A stretch of 64,000 bases of DNA from assembly GCA_023666705.1 (NCBI GenBank), contig JAMPBO010000001.1, forward strand, positions 178,539 through 242,538, written 5' to 3'. The stretch is from Bacteroides sp. GTDB taxonomy: Bacteria > Bacillota > Clostridia > Lachnospirales > Lachnospiraceae. Shown here piece by piece: positions 9,792 to 18,954 of this stretch; positions within the stretch are counted from its first letter, which is position 1; each line of letters begins with the position of its first letter. The position numbers and the translations under genes are program-made. A model generated the notes under the pieces. That model ran no database searches. It worked only from the letters and a program-made list of their open reading frames with translations, and was not told where the DNA came from.

Positions 9792-10519
9792 TTTTCACCC
9801 TCTCCAATCATGCTTAAGTATAAATCCTCCAGTCCCTGCTCCTCCCCTTCATGGGAAGCCTTTATCTCATCCAAGGTTCCGCACAGTGCAATTTTCCCTT
9901 TACTCAAAATTGCAATATGGTCACACACCTTTTCCACATCCGCCAATATATGGGTAGAAAAAAGAACCGTTGTCTCTCCCTTTAATGATATAAGAATATC
10001 CAGCAGCTCCTTGCGTCCCAGTGGGTCAAGTGCAGAGGTAGGCTCGTCGCAAATCAAAAGCTTGGGTTTATGCAGAAGTGCCTGTGCAACCCCCAGCCTT
10101 TGCTTCATTCCTCTTGAAAATCCCCCGATTCGTTTCTTATTATTTTCAAGTCCAACCATGTCAAGGAGGTCACAGGCTCTTTTTTCCGTATCTGTCTTCG
10201 GCATACCTGTTATGGCACCGCACAGCATTAAATATTCATAAGCAGTCATATAACCATAAAATTCAGGCACATCCGGAAGATATCCTACATATCTGTTTGT
10301 CCTGTTTTTTCCAAACAAGACCTTTTCTCCCGCAACATAAATCTCTCCGTCGTCAACCGCAAGTATTCCTGTAATCATTTTCATGGTCGTTGTTTTTCCC
10401 GCTCCATTTTGTCCGATGAAGCCATATACGGAGCCTGCAGGTACACATAAACTTAACGCATCTATTATTTTATTTCCACCAAATGACTTTGACACATTTT
10501 GCAGGGTAAGTACATCCAT
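9788..10519 (-). CDS. ABC transporter ATP-binding protein (YxlF-like)
   Basis: 243 residues with the full ATPase motif set: Walker A GQNGAGKTTT, signature FSRGMKQRLG, Walker B LLICDEPTSALDP and the switch His in STHILAD. Its start overlaps the stop of the PLDc_N gene (TAATG) and its end overlaps the permease. The trio PLDc_N, ATPase, permease matches yxlE-yxlF-yxlG of Bacillus subtilis. Probably exports or detoxifies a lipid-like or peptide compound; this is inference. Confidence 0.93.
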   Translation of the reverse strand: MDVLTLQNVSKSFGGNKIIDALSLCVPAGSVYGFIGQNGAGKTTTMKMITGILAVDDGEIYVAGEKVLFGKNRTNRYVGYLPDVPEFYGYMTAYEYLMLCGAITGMPKTDTEKRACDLLDMVGLENNKKRIGGFSRGMKQRLGVAQALLHKPKLLICDEPTSALDPLGRKELLDILISLKGETTVLFSTHILADVEKVCDHIAILSKGKIALCGTLDEIKASHEGEEQGLEDLYLSMIGEGEK

Positions 10520-10716
10520 TACTCGTCTTCCTTTCCAAACAGAAAATATAATATCGGTCCCACATATGATATTAATGAAATGACAATCCAGATTGTTCTG
10601 TTGCCTGTTTTATAGTTTTTATGCGTTAATACATGCTTAAGTGCAATAAACAGCAGGACAAACTGACCTATGGCAAGCGGTATTAACAACGGTAAAAATT
10701 CACTCAGATTTTCCAT
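10519..10716 (-). CDS. PLDc_N domain small membrane protein (YxlE-like)
   Basis: 65 residues with two membrane helices and the PLDc_N pattern (NRTIWIVISLISYVGPILYFLFG). There is no catalytic phospholipase domain. In the Bacillus yxl operon a similar protein helps control the linked sigma factor; here the linked regulator is of the XRE type. The gene overlaps the end of the XRE gene by 17 bases and has AGGGAGG ahead of its ATG. Confidence 0.85.
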   Translation of the reverse strand: MENLSEFLPLLIPLAIGQFVLLFIALKHVLTHKNYKTGNRTIWIVISLISYVGPILYFLFGKEDE

Positions 10717-11836
10717 CTTTCATTCCTCCCTCCAGCCTTTTCTTTAAGCTTTTAAATTTTATATAATTATTTAGTGGTTCAAACACAGGCATATCAAGCA
10801 ATTGCACTGTATCATTCCACACAAGCTTCGCATCCCTCGGTGCATTGAGATCTAGTTCAAACTGCTTAATCCAGCTGTCAAACATTGTAAAATATTCATC
10901 CCCATGGAGTGTCATTTCATCCTCAACCATGAGTGTTTCCACATCATTTACAAATTGCTCCACATAAGAAACTGCATCCTCATAATCTTTACTTACACAA
11001 TATGCAATTGCCGCCTGAAAATGGAATTGTGCGGCAGTATTCGGATGAAGCTTATTGATATGATATGCTTTCATAACCTGTTCCACGCGTTCTATAGTAT
11101 CGTGACAGACCTTTCGGTCCGAAATGTTTGTCTCAATATAAATAATTGCAGTGGTAACCAACGACAGGATATCCGTATACATGTCCATCTGTGCCATTTG
11201 ATTTGCCATGGGCACATTTCCCTGTATTTGATATGCCTTTATCAGGGTTGTGATATTATTGACATATATAAATTTATCATTTACCCTGCCTCCAAGAGAA
11301 GAAACCACACTATCAGTATTTCCAAGCAGCAAATCCGCGAGTGCCTTAACTTCTATTGTGGAATTGCACACATGAATATCCTTGCAATGCTTCAGTATAT
11401 GTTCTGCAATACTGACAATCCGTAAGAGAAGCTCCCGCTCCCCCACATCATCCCCTGCAAGCTTATAGTGATTTAAGTACAATGCACACATTCTGAACAA
11501 AAATGGGTAACAGGAATAATATTTTTTTACAAGCACATCACATTCATCTATTACCTCCGCATATGTTTTTTCCACAAAGCTTATCTTAAGGTCTTCATAT
11601 ATTTTATAAATCTGTTCATCACTTAAATACGGCTCGTATCCCATAAGCTCATCAATGGAAATGTCAAAGAATGAGGCAAGCGACGGTAGAAGCATAATAT
11701 CAGGCATGCTCTGCCCGTTTTCCCACTTGGACACTGACGCCTTCGTAACACCGATAAACTGTGCCAGCTCATCTTGCGTTATCTTCTTCCTGCGTCTGTG
11801 CATGGCGATATTATCAGAAAGCTTTAAGAAATTCAT
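10700..11836 (-). CDS. XRE-family transcriptional regulator with helical C-terminal domain
   Basis: 378 residues. Residues 8-65 form a canonical HTH_3 domain (RRRKKITQDELAQFIGVTKASVSKWENGQ). The rest is helical and TPR-like, as in regulators that sense a peptide or small ligand. It is the first gene of the yxlEFG-like operon, with GGAGGTAATGCTTT before the ATG, so it probably controls that exporter. Confidence 0.88.
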   Translation of the reverse strand: MNFLKLSDNIAMHRRRKKITQDELAQFIGVTKASVSKWENGQSMPDIMLLPSLASFFDISIDELMGYEPYLSDEQIYKIYEDLKISFVEKTYAEVIDECDVLVKKYYSCYPFLFRMCALYLNHYKLAGDDVGERELLLRIVSIAEHILKHCKDIHVCNSTIEVKALADLLLGNTDSVVSSLGGRVNDKFIYVNNITTLIKAYQIQGNVPMANQMAQMDMYTDILSLVTTAIIYIETNISDRKVCHDTIERVEQVMKAYHINKLHPNTAAQFHFQAAIAYCVSKDYEDAVSYVEQFVNDVETLMVEDEMTLHGDEYFTMFDSWIKQFELDLNAPRDAKLVWNDTVQLLDMPVFEPLNNYIKFKSLKKRLEGGMKDGKSE

Positions 11837-11937
11837 AAAGCATTACCTCCGAATTTTTTTATTATTATAATAGGAATTATTTTATCCCACAATGGAGATA
11901 TACGATATTTTAGTCAAAAAAATCAACCAAAAGGAAA

Positions 11938-11959
11938 CAGCGTAGCAATTGCTACGCTG
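11938..11959 (-). terminator. Perfect palindrome acting as terminator
   Basis: CAGCGTAGCAATTGCTACGCTG is a 22-base perfect inverted repeat followed on the minus strand by TTTCCTTTTGG. The TAG stop of the upstream 111-residue gene lies inside it. It likely ends that transcript before the XRE operon. Confidence 0.65.
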
Positions 11960-12287
11960 AGAAATAACATTGTTCGACTGTTTCGTAAATCAGGGGTTTG
12001 AGTTGGCTTTTTGTTTCTGACAATGTAAGCTCTAAGGAAACATCATAGGGAAACTCTGCATTTTCATCGCTGTCACCCTCCCTGTAAATTGCCTGAATTT
12101 CCTCTGAACCTCTGTGGACAAATAAAATAATGTAATGAAATCTGTCCTCCGACTTATCATGTTGTTTCAGTTTTGACTTTAACTCCCCTGAAAGAACCTC
12201 ACACTCAAAACACATATGCGGCAGGAAATCAATATCAGAAATCAAATCCTTCAGCATAACCTCTCCCCTGTTTGTGTGAATTACCAT
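11952..12287 (-). CDS. Hypothetical protein, 111 residues
   Basis: Not recognised. The protein is acidic, cytoplasmic and mixed alpha/beta (FHYIILFVHRGSEEIQAIYREGD). The ATG at 12287 has AAGGAGGATAATT upstream; a second ATG at 12257 also has a good site (GGGGAGAGGTT), so a shorter form is possible. It is downstream of the small HTH gene and ends in a palindromic terminator. Confidence 0.65.
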   Translation of the reverse strand: MVIHTNRGEVMLKDLISDIDFLPHMCFECEVLSGELKSKLKQHDKSEDRFHYIILFVHRGSEEIQAIYREGDSDENAEFPYDVSLELTLSETKSQLKPLIYETVEQCYFSA

Positions 12288-12348
12288 AATTATCCTCCTT
12301 ATAAAAATAAATTTATAATAATATTAAACTATAATATATTATCATTTG

Positions 12349-12531
12349 TTAAACAAGTGTTTTAGGGTCAATCTGCAGGTAATGGCATACCTCCAACATC
12401 TCCGTGGCATTCAGCTTGCGGTTACCATCATTCTTTAATACATCTAAATCTACACCGGTGGCGTCCGAAATATTTTCTGCCGATAAAGAATGATCAGCTA
12501 TGTAATTTATTAAATGTTTTGTGACATCCAT
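12349..12531 (-). CDS. Small HTH protein (XRE-like)
   Basis: 60 residues resembling a minimal lambda-repressor-type HTH: IADHSLSAENISDATGVDLDVLKNDGNRKLNATEMLEVCHYLQID. It has GAGGTGGTTGT before its ATG and its own promoter at 12574-12602. It is divergent from another XRE gene, so the two may regulate each other. Confidence 0.7.
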   Translation of the reverse strand: MDVTKHLINYIADHSLSAENISDATGVDLDVLKNDGNRKLNATEMLEVCHYLQIDPKTLV

Positions 12532-12573
12532 ACAACCACCTCGCTTTTTCTTGATATTAAGGATTTATTGTCT

Positions 12574-12602
12574 ATTATATTCTTATTTTGAAAGAATTTC
12601 AA
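12574..12602 (-). promoter_or_regulatory. Sigma-A promoter for the small HTH gene
   Basis: Minus strand TTGAAA, 17-base spacer, perfect TATAAT. The spacer and -35 include an AATTCTTTC / GAAAGAATT type repeat. Confidence 0.75.
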
Positions 12603-12632
12603 TATTTTAAAGCATACTTTAACGAAGAAAAC

Positions 12633-12662
12633 TTGACAGCCCCAAAAAACATTTGTTACTAT
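12633..12662 (+). promoter_or_regulatory. Sigma-A promoter for the 12695 XRE gene
   Basis: Perfect TTGACA (12633-12638), 18-base spacer, TACTAT (12657-12662), about 30 bases before the ATG. Confidence 0.75.
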
Positions 12663-12694
12663 AGCTTGGATAAATTATTTGAGGAGGCTTTGAA

Positions 12695-13027
12695 ATGAAA
12701 AATCCTGCTATTTCCAAAATGCTGAAGCAGTACAGAAAACTTAATAACCTTAGCGTGAAGGAAGTTGCAGATTACCTGTATCAAAGTAAAGTCGAGGTTG
12801 CCACGAAAACAATCTATGGCTGGGAAAGCGGTCGCACTCAGCCTGACGCTGATATCTTCATGTATCTTTGCTACCTTTACAAAATTGACGACATACTTGG
12901 AACATTTGGTTATTCCACTCCGTCGGAACAACCCTTAATCCTTTCGGGCGAAGAAAGAAACCTCATATTGGCATACCGGAAGCATCCTGAATTTGAAGAG
13001 GCAATCAAAAAGCTTCTTGACCTGTAA
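12695..13027 (+). CDS. XRE-family HTH transcriptional regulator
   Basis: 110 residues with an HTH_3 domain at residues 5-65 (LKQYRKLNNLSVKEVADYL then TIYGWESGRTQPDADIFMYL) and a short helical tail. GAGGAGG lies 7 bases before the ATG. It is followed after about 80 bases by a helical-bundle gene on the same strand and is divergent from the small HTH gene. Confidence 0.88.
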   Translation: MKNPAISKMLKQYRKLNNLSVKEVADYLYQSKVEVATKTIYGWESGRTQPDADIFMYLCYLYKIDDILGTFGYSTPSEQPLILSGEERNLILAYRKHPEFEEAIKKLLDL

Positions 13028-13104
13028 TACTCTTACTGATAAATAATTTGATTTTGGGCATACTATTTCACATACATTATGTTACAGAAAGGAATGTCCA
13101 AGTG

Positions 13105-13539
13105 ATGCATAATAATGACACAAAAATGCTTCTTCAGGAATGTGACTCAGGCTCCAAAATGGCAGTTGCTTCTATTGATGAGGTTCTTGATAAGGTTGAC
13201 AGCAATGAACTCCGTCAGCTTCTTACGGAAAGTAAAGATCACCACTCTAAGCTAGGCAATGACCTGCACTCCATTCTCAATGAATATGACATTGATACCA
13301 AGGAACCAAACCCTATGGCAAAAAGCATGTCATGGATTAAAACAAACGTAAAAATAGGAATGGACGGCAGTGACTCTGCCATAGCAGATTTGATGTCTGA
13401 GGGCTGTGATATGGGTATCCGTTCCTTAAACAAATACCTGAACCAGTATAACACGGCGGAACATGCAGCAAAGGATATATGCAGCCGCCTGATATCCATT
13501 GAGGAAGAGCTGAACAAAGGGCTCCGGAAATTTTTGTAG
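13105..13539 (+). CDS. Helical-bundle protein, DUF2383-like
   Basis: About 144 residues from the ATG at 13105, which has AGAAAGGA upstream; a longer frame back to 13048 lacks a site. The sequence is almost wholly helical (SMAVASIDEVLDKV, then ISIEEELNKGL) and resembles ferritin-like DUF2383 bundles, though no metal ligands are evident. Function unknown. Likely co-transcribed with the XRE gene. Confidence 0.65.
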   Translation: MHNNDTKMLLQECDSGSKMAVASIDEVLDKVDSNELRQLLTESKDHHSKLGNDLHSILNEYDIDTKEPNPMAKSMSWIKTNVKIGMDGSDSAIADLMSEGCDMGIRSLNKYLNQYNTAEHAAKDICSRLISIEEELNKGLRKFL

Positions 13540-13596
13540 AAGCTTACAGGTATATCACACCCAAAAATTTTTGAATCAAAAAATATTTTATGGCAA

Positions 13597-13634
13597 CGGT
13601 ACATAGGGTATGTCCTTTTACCTCTTATGTACCG
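13597..13634. terminator. Hairpin between convergent genes
   Basis: CGGTACATA (13597-13605) pairs with TATGTACCG (13626-13634), with an inner GTA/TAC. On the minus strand it is followed by an A/T-rich tract with TTTTTT. It lies between the helical-bundle gene and the MATE gene, so it probably serves both. Confidence 0.55.
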
Positions 13635-14990
13635 CTACATATGCTCTCTTTTTATTTTTCTCCACACAAATGCAAAGCAGACAACATGTGCCAACACCGT
13701 TACAAGCCATGTGATGGGATATGACAAATATAAAACTCTTGTCGTATGGTACTCACTGACTGCAAATATGGTAAATATCCAGACAAGTCTTAAGCCGCAG
13801 GCTCCTATCATGGAAACGATTGTAGGCATCACGGAACGTCCCAAGCCCCTTAAGATACCAACCATAACATCCATCATTCCACACAGGAAATATGGTCCGC
13901 AAATATACTTTAATCTGACTAAGCCTGCTTCGATTACAAGCTGCTTGGAGGAATAGATACCCAAAAGCTGCCTGCCAAATAAAACCGCAAGCTGCCCGAA
14001 CAAAAGTCCCGTGACAATCACACAAAGCTGACTTAAAAAGACAATTTTCCATATTCGTTTTATTTTTCCCGCACCGTAATTCTGGCTTGTAAATGATATT
14101 GCAGTCTGGTGAAATGCATTCATTGCCATATAGACAAAGCCCTCTATGTTCATTGCCGCTGCATTTCCCGCCATTATCGTTGACCCAAAGGAATTTACCG
14201 ACGACTGTATCACTACGTTGGACAGGGAAAACACCGTACCGTAAATTCCTGACGGAATACCGATATGTAATATTTTCTTCAGCGAGTCACCATAAAAGCG
14301 TATTTTCCCTATAAATAGCTGATACATTCCCTGCTCCTTACACAGGCACCGCACAATCAGAAAAGCTGAGATACACTGTGACAGTATGGTTGCAAGTGCA
14401 ACACCTGCAACATCAAGCTTACAGACAATAACAAAAAACAGGTTCAGAATCACATTGATTATCCCTGCCGTCAGCAGATAATAAAGCGGTCTTTTCGTGT
14501 CTCCCACCGCCCGTAATATGGAATTACAGAAATTATAAAGCATGACAGATACAATTCCCATAAAATAAATTCTTAAATATTTGGATGCAAGGGGAAAAAC
14601 ATCCTCAGGCGTCTTCATCCATATGAGAATTTGCTTTGTATACAAAAGACCAAACACCGTAAGAATCAGTCCGCTTATCACGCTTAATGCAACTGCCGTA
14701 TGCACTGCCTCATGGACAAGACGCTCTTCCTTTGCCCCATAGCATTTTGCTACAAGAACGTTTGCTCCTACGGAAAGTCCGATAAAAAGGTTCGTCATCA
14801 GATTGATAATTGGACTTGTAGAGCCTACCGCAGCCATAGAGCTGTCGCCACAAAATCTGCCTACCACCACAATATCAGCCGCATTAAATAAAAGCTGTAA
14901 TATACTGGAACACATAAGCGGAATTGCAAACTTGAGCATCTTAGGCAAAATGGAACCCTCACACATGTCCATGGCATATGATTTTGACAT
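13635..14990 (-). CDS. MATE family efflux transporter
   Basis: About 451 residues with twelve membrane segments and MATE features (LLFNAADIVVVGRFCG near the N-terminus, GAKEERLVHEAVHTAV). The start at 14990 has GAGGTG upstream; the frame continues upstream into the preceding kinase gene without a site. Sodium- or proton-driven export of cationic compounds is the family role. It begins 10 bases after the hybrid kinase stop, so the two are likely one transcript. Confidence 0.9.
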   Translation of the reverse strand: MSKSYAMDMCEGSILPKMLKFAIPLMCSSILQLLFNAADIVVVGRFCGDSSMAAVGSTSPIINLMTNLFIGLSVGANVLVAKCYGAKEERLVHEAVHTAVALSVISGLILTVFGLLYTKQILIWMKTPEDVFPLASKYLRIYFMGIVSVMLYNFCNSILRAVGDTKRPLYYLLTAGIINVILNLFFVIVCKLDVAGVALATILSQCISAFLIVRCLCKEQGMYQLFIGKIRFYGDSLKKILHIGIPSGIYGTVFSLSNVVIQSSVNSFGSTIMAGNAAAMNIEGFVYMAMNAFHQTAISFTSQNYGAGKIKRIWKIVFLSQLCVIVTGLLFGQLAVLFGRQLLGIYSSKQLVIEAGLVRLKYICGPYFLCGMMDVMVGILRGLGRSVMPTIVSMIGACGLRLVWIFTIFAVSEYHTTRVLYLSYPITWLVTVLAHVVCFAFVWRKIKREHM

Positions 14991-15000
14991 ATAAACACCT

Positions 15001-17517
15001 CTATTCAATCCATTTTTGCAACGTGAGCATAAACTGTACGGCGTCAATCGGCTTTGCAACGTGGTCATTCATCCCCGCATCCTTACACCGTTTCACGTCA
15101 TCATCAAAAGCATTTGCCGTCATTGCAATAATTGGGATTTCACTATTATCCTTTCGCTTAACCGTGCGGATTTTTCTTGTAGCCTCAAGCCCGTCCATAA
15201 CAGGCATCATAATATCCATAAGAATGATGTCAAAATTCTCAGGTGCCTTTATGTACGCATCCACTGCAAGCTGTCCGTTTTCAGCAGTTGTAATCTTAGC
15301 TCCCTTTTCCTCCAGCATATATCTTGCTATCTCAAGATTGATTTCGTTGTCCTCCACAAGCAAAATCCGCCTGCCGGCAAAATCAATATCTCCGCCACCC
15401 TCGTCAGAAGCCTTTACAGAGGATTCCTTGGAAGAATGGTCGATTTTCAGCGGCAGCGTAAGGGTAAATCTTGTTCCCACATCCTGCCTGCTCTCCACCG
15501 TAATTTCTCCGCCGATTTTATCAACCAGCTTTCTGACAATTGCCATACCAAGACCAGTTCCCTGAAAGGTTGTTCTTGCTGACTGCTCCTCCTGGGTAAA
15601 CGCTTCAAAAATATGCTTCAGGAACTCAGCACTCATTCCGATACCCGTATCCCGAATCACAATTCTTACATTCACAAAATCGTCGGCAGCATCCAACTCC
15701 TCCATATGAAGGAACACCTCACCGCTTGGCTTATTGTATTTGACACAGTTACTCATAATGTTGAGAAGAATGTGCCTGATATGCAGCGGACTTCCTATCA
15801 GCCGCGGATATTTTATATTGTCAGGAATATCGGTATGTATGGAAATATTATTGTTGCTCGCCTGTCCCTGTTCAATCTGACAGCAGGAGTCAACAAGTTC
15901 CCTTACATCAAAGGACTCCTCCGTCAGTATAATGTCTCCACTTTCCAGCTTGCTCATATCAAGAACATCATTTACAAGAGAAAGCAGGTAATTGGCAGAA
16001 ATGCTTATCTTATTTAGGGAATCATCAATCCGCTCCTCATCGTCCCTGTTATTTTTTATAATCTCAAGCATCCCCATGACTCCGTTAATCGGCGTACGGA
16101 TATCATGGCTCATTCTGGAAAGGAAGTCACTCTTTGCAGCATTTGCCCGCTCCGCCTCCTCAACTGCCATTCGGAGCATTTTCTGTTTTTCCAGCTCATC
16201 CAAAACCTCATCATTTATATCCTCAGATGTATAGGTAACGTTTGTAATACATCCGTCCTCCGTCCTGTGCTCCACAATAAAGCTGTCACGGCACCAGCCC
16301 CTTAAGGTTCCCTCATACCGCTTGCTTATAATCTTCATGTCGGCAAGACGTGCCTGTAATGTATCCATGCAAAGAAACTCCTGCATTTCATTCTTATATT
16401 CACCTACCACATAATTATCATGAATCAGCTTCATCAACACATCAGCCTTGCCCCTCTTTGGAATTGCGGCTTCCGGACCTACTGATGTGACAACCTGTTC
16501 ATATTTATTGTTGACCAAATCAATGGAATAAATGGCTTTGTAAATACTTCCCAGTGCATTTGTGATTTCTGTTTGTTTTTTCAGTGATATATTTGCAGAC
16601 GCAGCAAGCTTGGTCGCCTTGTCTATATCCTGTTCCTTTCTGATATCATCCTCAATATCCAATATTGACAAAACCACAATCTGCTTTTCATTCGTATACT
16701 CGGCACTCGGCACAATTTCCATTTTTACCCACCGGAACTCTCCGTTGACAAGTCTTCTATACCTGCAGACCAGTGACTTTTCTCCCGCCTTAAACATTTT
16801 TTTCAGGCGTTCAACATTGCAAAATTCAAGATATAAATCAACGTCATCTGCGTGAATGTTTCCTGCACTTGCATAATTTTTTGTCCACTGGGATATTTTA
16901 ATTTTCTTTTTTGTGTTCTTTCTCTTAGGATTCCTTGTCTTATTTTTATTCCAGATGATATCTGCCCTTGCCTCAAAAAAGCTCTCATCCGTCAGATTTA
17001 CCTTAAGCACCTTTAAATACATTTTCGTCAGGGCAAGCAGTGTATCAGCTAAATCGATGGACTGCCGTTTCATCATCCGTTCCTTTTGGTACACGTCATC
17101 AATATTACGGAATGTGGCAATCCACATCGGATCCTTTAATGCATCATATGTATCAATTTTAAATTCACTGACCCATATAGGCAGACCGTCCTTTGTCTTT
17201 ACCCTGTATTTTTTTGGGGTAGTGTCATTCATAAAAGAAGTAACGTCAAATAATTTCCTGTCGTCTTCATATACAAGATTGATAAATTTACCGTCCGTGG
17301 CAGACATAAATTCACCAAAGCTCTCATAACCAAGACTGTAAATCAAATAATCACACGCAAAAACAAATGTCAGCCGCTCGTCATAGCATCCGCCTGCTAT
17401 GCCCACCGCCACATTTTCTCTAAGTGCCTTGTCAATGGCTTCCTGGGCGACATCCCCGATTTTTCTGCCATCGCCGGCATAATTAATTTTGTCCGTGTAA
17501 ATCTTTTGAATATTCAT
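15001..17517 (-). CDS. Cytoplasmic PAS-domain hybrid histidine kinase with C-terminal receiver
   Basis: About 838 residues and no membrane segment. PAS-like modules fill residues 20-420; HisKA has an intact H-box (FLSRMSHDIRTPINGVMG); HATPase motifs follow (NIMSNCVKYNK, DTGIGMS, GTGLGMAIV); the receiver ends the protein with Asp in IILMDIMMP. The ATG at 17517 is preferred over a GTG at 17526 that falls inside the ribosome-binding region. It sits between two MATE genes, so it may sense a compound these pumps handle; that is inference. No separate DNA-binding response regulator is adjacent. Confidence 0.9.
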   Translation of the reverse strand: MNIQKIYTDKINYAGDGRKIGDVAQEAIDKALRENVAVGIAGGCYDERLTFVFACDYLIYSLGYESFGEFMSATDGKFINLVYEDDRKLFDVTSFMNDTTPKKYRVKTKDGLPIWVSEFKIDTYDALKDPMWIATFRNIDDVYQKERMMKRQSIDLADTLLALTKMYLKVLKVNLTDESFFEARADIIWNKNKTRNPKRKNTKKKIKISQWTKNYASAGNIHADDVDLYLEFCNVERLKKMFKAGEKSLVCRYRRLVNGEFRWVKMEIVPSAEYTNEKQIVVLSILDIEDDIRKEQDIDKATKLAASANISLKKQTEITNALGSIYKAIYSIDLVNNKYEQVVTSVGPEAAIPKRGKADVLMKLIHDNYVVGEYKNEMQEFLCMDTLQARLADMKIISKRYEGTLRGWCRDSFIVEHRTEDGCITNVTYTSEDINDEVLDELEKQKMLRMAVEEAERANAAKSDFLSRMSHDIRTPINGVMGMLEIIKNNRDDEERIDDSLNKISISANYLLSLVNDVLDMSKLESGDIILTEESFDVRELVDSCCQIEQGQASNNNISIHTDIPDNIKYPRLIGSPLHIRHILLNIMSNCVKYNKPSGEVFLHMEELDAADDFVNVRIVIRDTGIGMSAEFLKHIFEAFTQEEQSARTTFQGTGLGMAIVRKLVDKIGGEITVESRQDVGTRFTLTLPLKIDHSSKESSVKASDEGGGDIDFAGRRILLVEDNEINLEIARYMLEEKGAKITTAENGQLAVDAYIKAPENFDIILMDIMMPVMDGLEATRKIRTVKRKDNSEIPIIAMTANAFDDDVKRCKDAGMNDHVAKPIDAVQFMLTLQKWIE

Positions 17518-17589
17518 GACAGCCACTCTTTACCCTTTTCTTTTTATCTGTTTATATTCTATATTACTTTCACTTATATTTTATCACCT

Positions 17590-18954
17590 TTATCTGTTTC
17601 CTGTAAACCCATCCCGCCAAAGATGTCTGCCTGATAATATCGGAATAATTAAAAGAACCGCCTTACATATATTATCCGCAATCATACAGTACCAAACTGC
17701 CCGCAAGCCCATATGCCATTTCAAAACAACAAGGGCAGTCATAAAAATACGCACACCCCACATACTGAAGGTTTCAACAAAAAATGTATACTTCGTTCTT
17801 CCCAGACCATAAAAAATCCCCTCTGCAACTATCATAAGTCCGAAAAACGGTTCAGAAAATGCCACAAGCCTGAGCATTTCCGCTCCCAGCACTGCGACTT
17901 CTTCACTGTTTGTAAGCAGGCACATAAGTGGATAGGAAACAAAATAAAGGATAACGCCGCTTACACACATCATGGAAAGGGTTACGGCAACACTTGTTTT
18001 TGACACACGCAAAAACTTATTCCGGTCCTGCTCTCCAAGTGCATTACCAACCAGCGTTGATGTTGCCGTCCGGAAACCGTATCCTGCTATGTAAAACATT
18101 GTTTCTGCCGTAACTGCTATGGAATGTGCCGCAAATACCGTAGTGCCCATGTCAGAGACAAGCCTTGCAAAAATGACATAGCCGAGACAAGATGCCATGC
18201 TTGTCCCAAGAACCGGCAGGCTGACCCTTGCACACTCCTTGAGCTGTCCCAAATCAACCTGAAAGCTCTTTAAATCCCAGTGTAATAATTTATTTTTTCT
18301 GTATGCTGCAAACATTACGCTTCCAAATACGACATAAGACACGGCAGATGCAATTGCCGCACCCTTTACTCCCAATGCGGCAGTATAAATGAGCAGATAA
18401 TTTAAAACTACATTGATTACATTTGCCAGTACACTGATATAAAGCGGTGTTTTTGTATCCTTTGTAGCACGGAGTGCCGCACCGAATACCGAGCCTGCCG
18501 CCCGAAATAACACGGAACAGCTTATAATAAAAAAGTAGGCGGATGCATCTGCCCATATTCCCTCCTCGGCACCCATCCACCTTGGGATAAACGGACTAAG
18601 TGCCATGGAAACAACACCTGTCAGGCTTCCTATGACAACCACAAGCAAAACTGCCTGCTTTGATATTGTCTTAACCAGTGCCCCATCCTTTTGTCCGATT
18701 GCCTTTGCTATCATTGCAAGAATACCGATTCCGACTGCAGAATACACACTGCTGACCAGCCATGTTATGGTTGTGGTGACATTTACCGCCGCCGTTGCCT
18801 CCTTGCCCAAATGCCCAACCATTGCAGTATCAACATATTGAAGCAGTGTGGACAGTATTTCCTCAATAACAGTAGGAACAGCAAGCACAACCAATGCTTT
18901 CAGCATGGATTGTGCTTCCGTTTTGTCATTTGATTTACCACGTATCCGCATCAT
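17590..18954 (-). CDS. MATE family efflux transporter (second)
   Basis: 454 residues, twelve membrane segments, with EEILSTLLQYVDTAMVGHLGKEATAAV near the N-terminus as in the NorM/DinF-like branch. It overlaps the end of the GH3 gene by 20 bases (start ATG at 18954; a second ATG at 18951). The overlap suggests coupling with the beta-glucosidase. A role in exporting aglycones freed by that enzyme is possible but unproven. Confidence 0.9.
   Translation of the reverse strand: MMRIRGKSNDKTEAQSMLKALVVLAVPTVIEEILSTLLQYVDTAMVGHLGKEATAAVNVTTTITWLVSSVYSAVGIGILAMIAKAIGQKDGALVKTISKQAVLLVVVIGSLTGVVSMALSPFIPRWMGAEEGIWADASAYFFIISCSVLFRAAGSVFGAALRATKDTKTPLYISVLANVINVVLNYLLIYTAALGVKGAAIASAVSYVVFGSVMFAAYRKNKLLHWDLKSFQVDLGQLKECARVSLPVLGTSMASCLGYVIFARLVSDMGTTVFAAHSIAVTAETMFYIAGYGFRTATSTLVGNALGEQDRNKFLRVSKTSVAVTLSMMCVSGVILYFVSYPLMCLLTNSEEVAVLGAEMLRLVAFSEPFFGLMIVAEGIFYGLGRTKYTFFVETFSMWGVRIFMTALVVLKWHMGLRAVWYCMIADNICKAVLLIIPILSGRHLWRDGFTGNR

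Noticed and set aside
10904..11425. 173-residue plus-strand frame
   Set aside because: It lies opposite the XRE regulator gene and has no ribosome-binding site or recognisable domain; it is a mirror frame.
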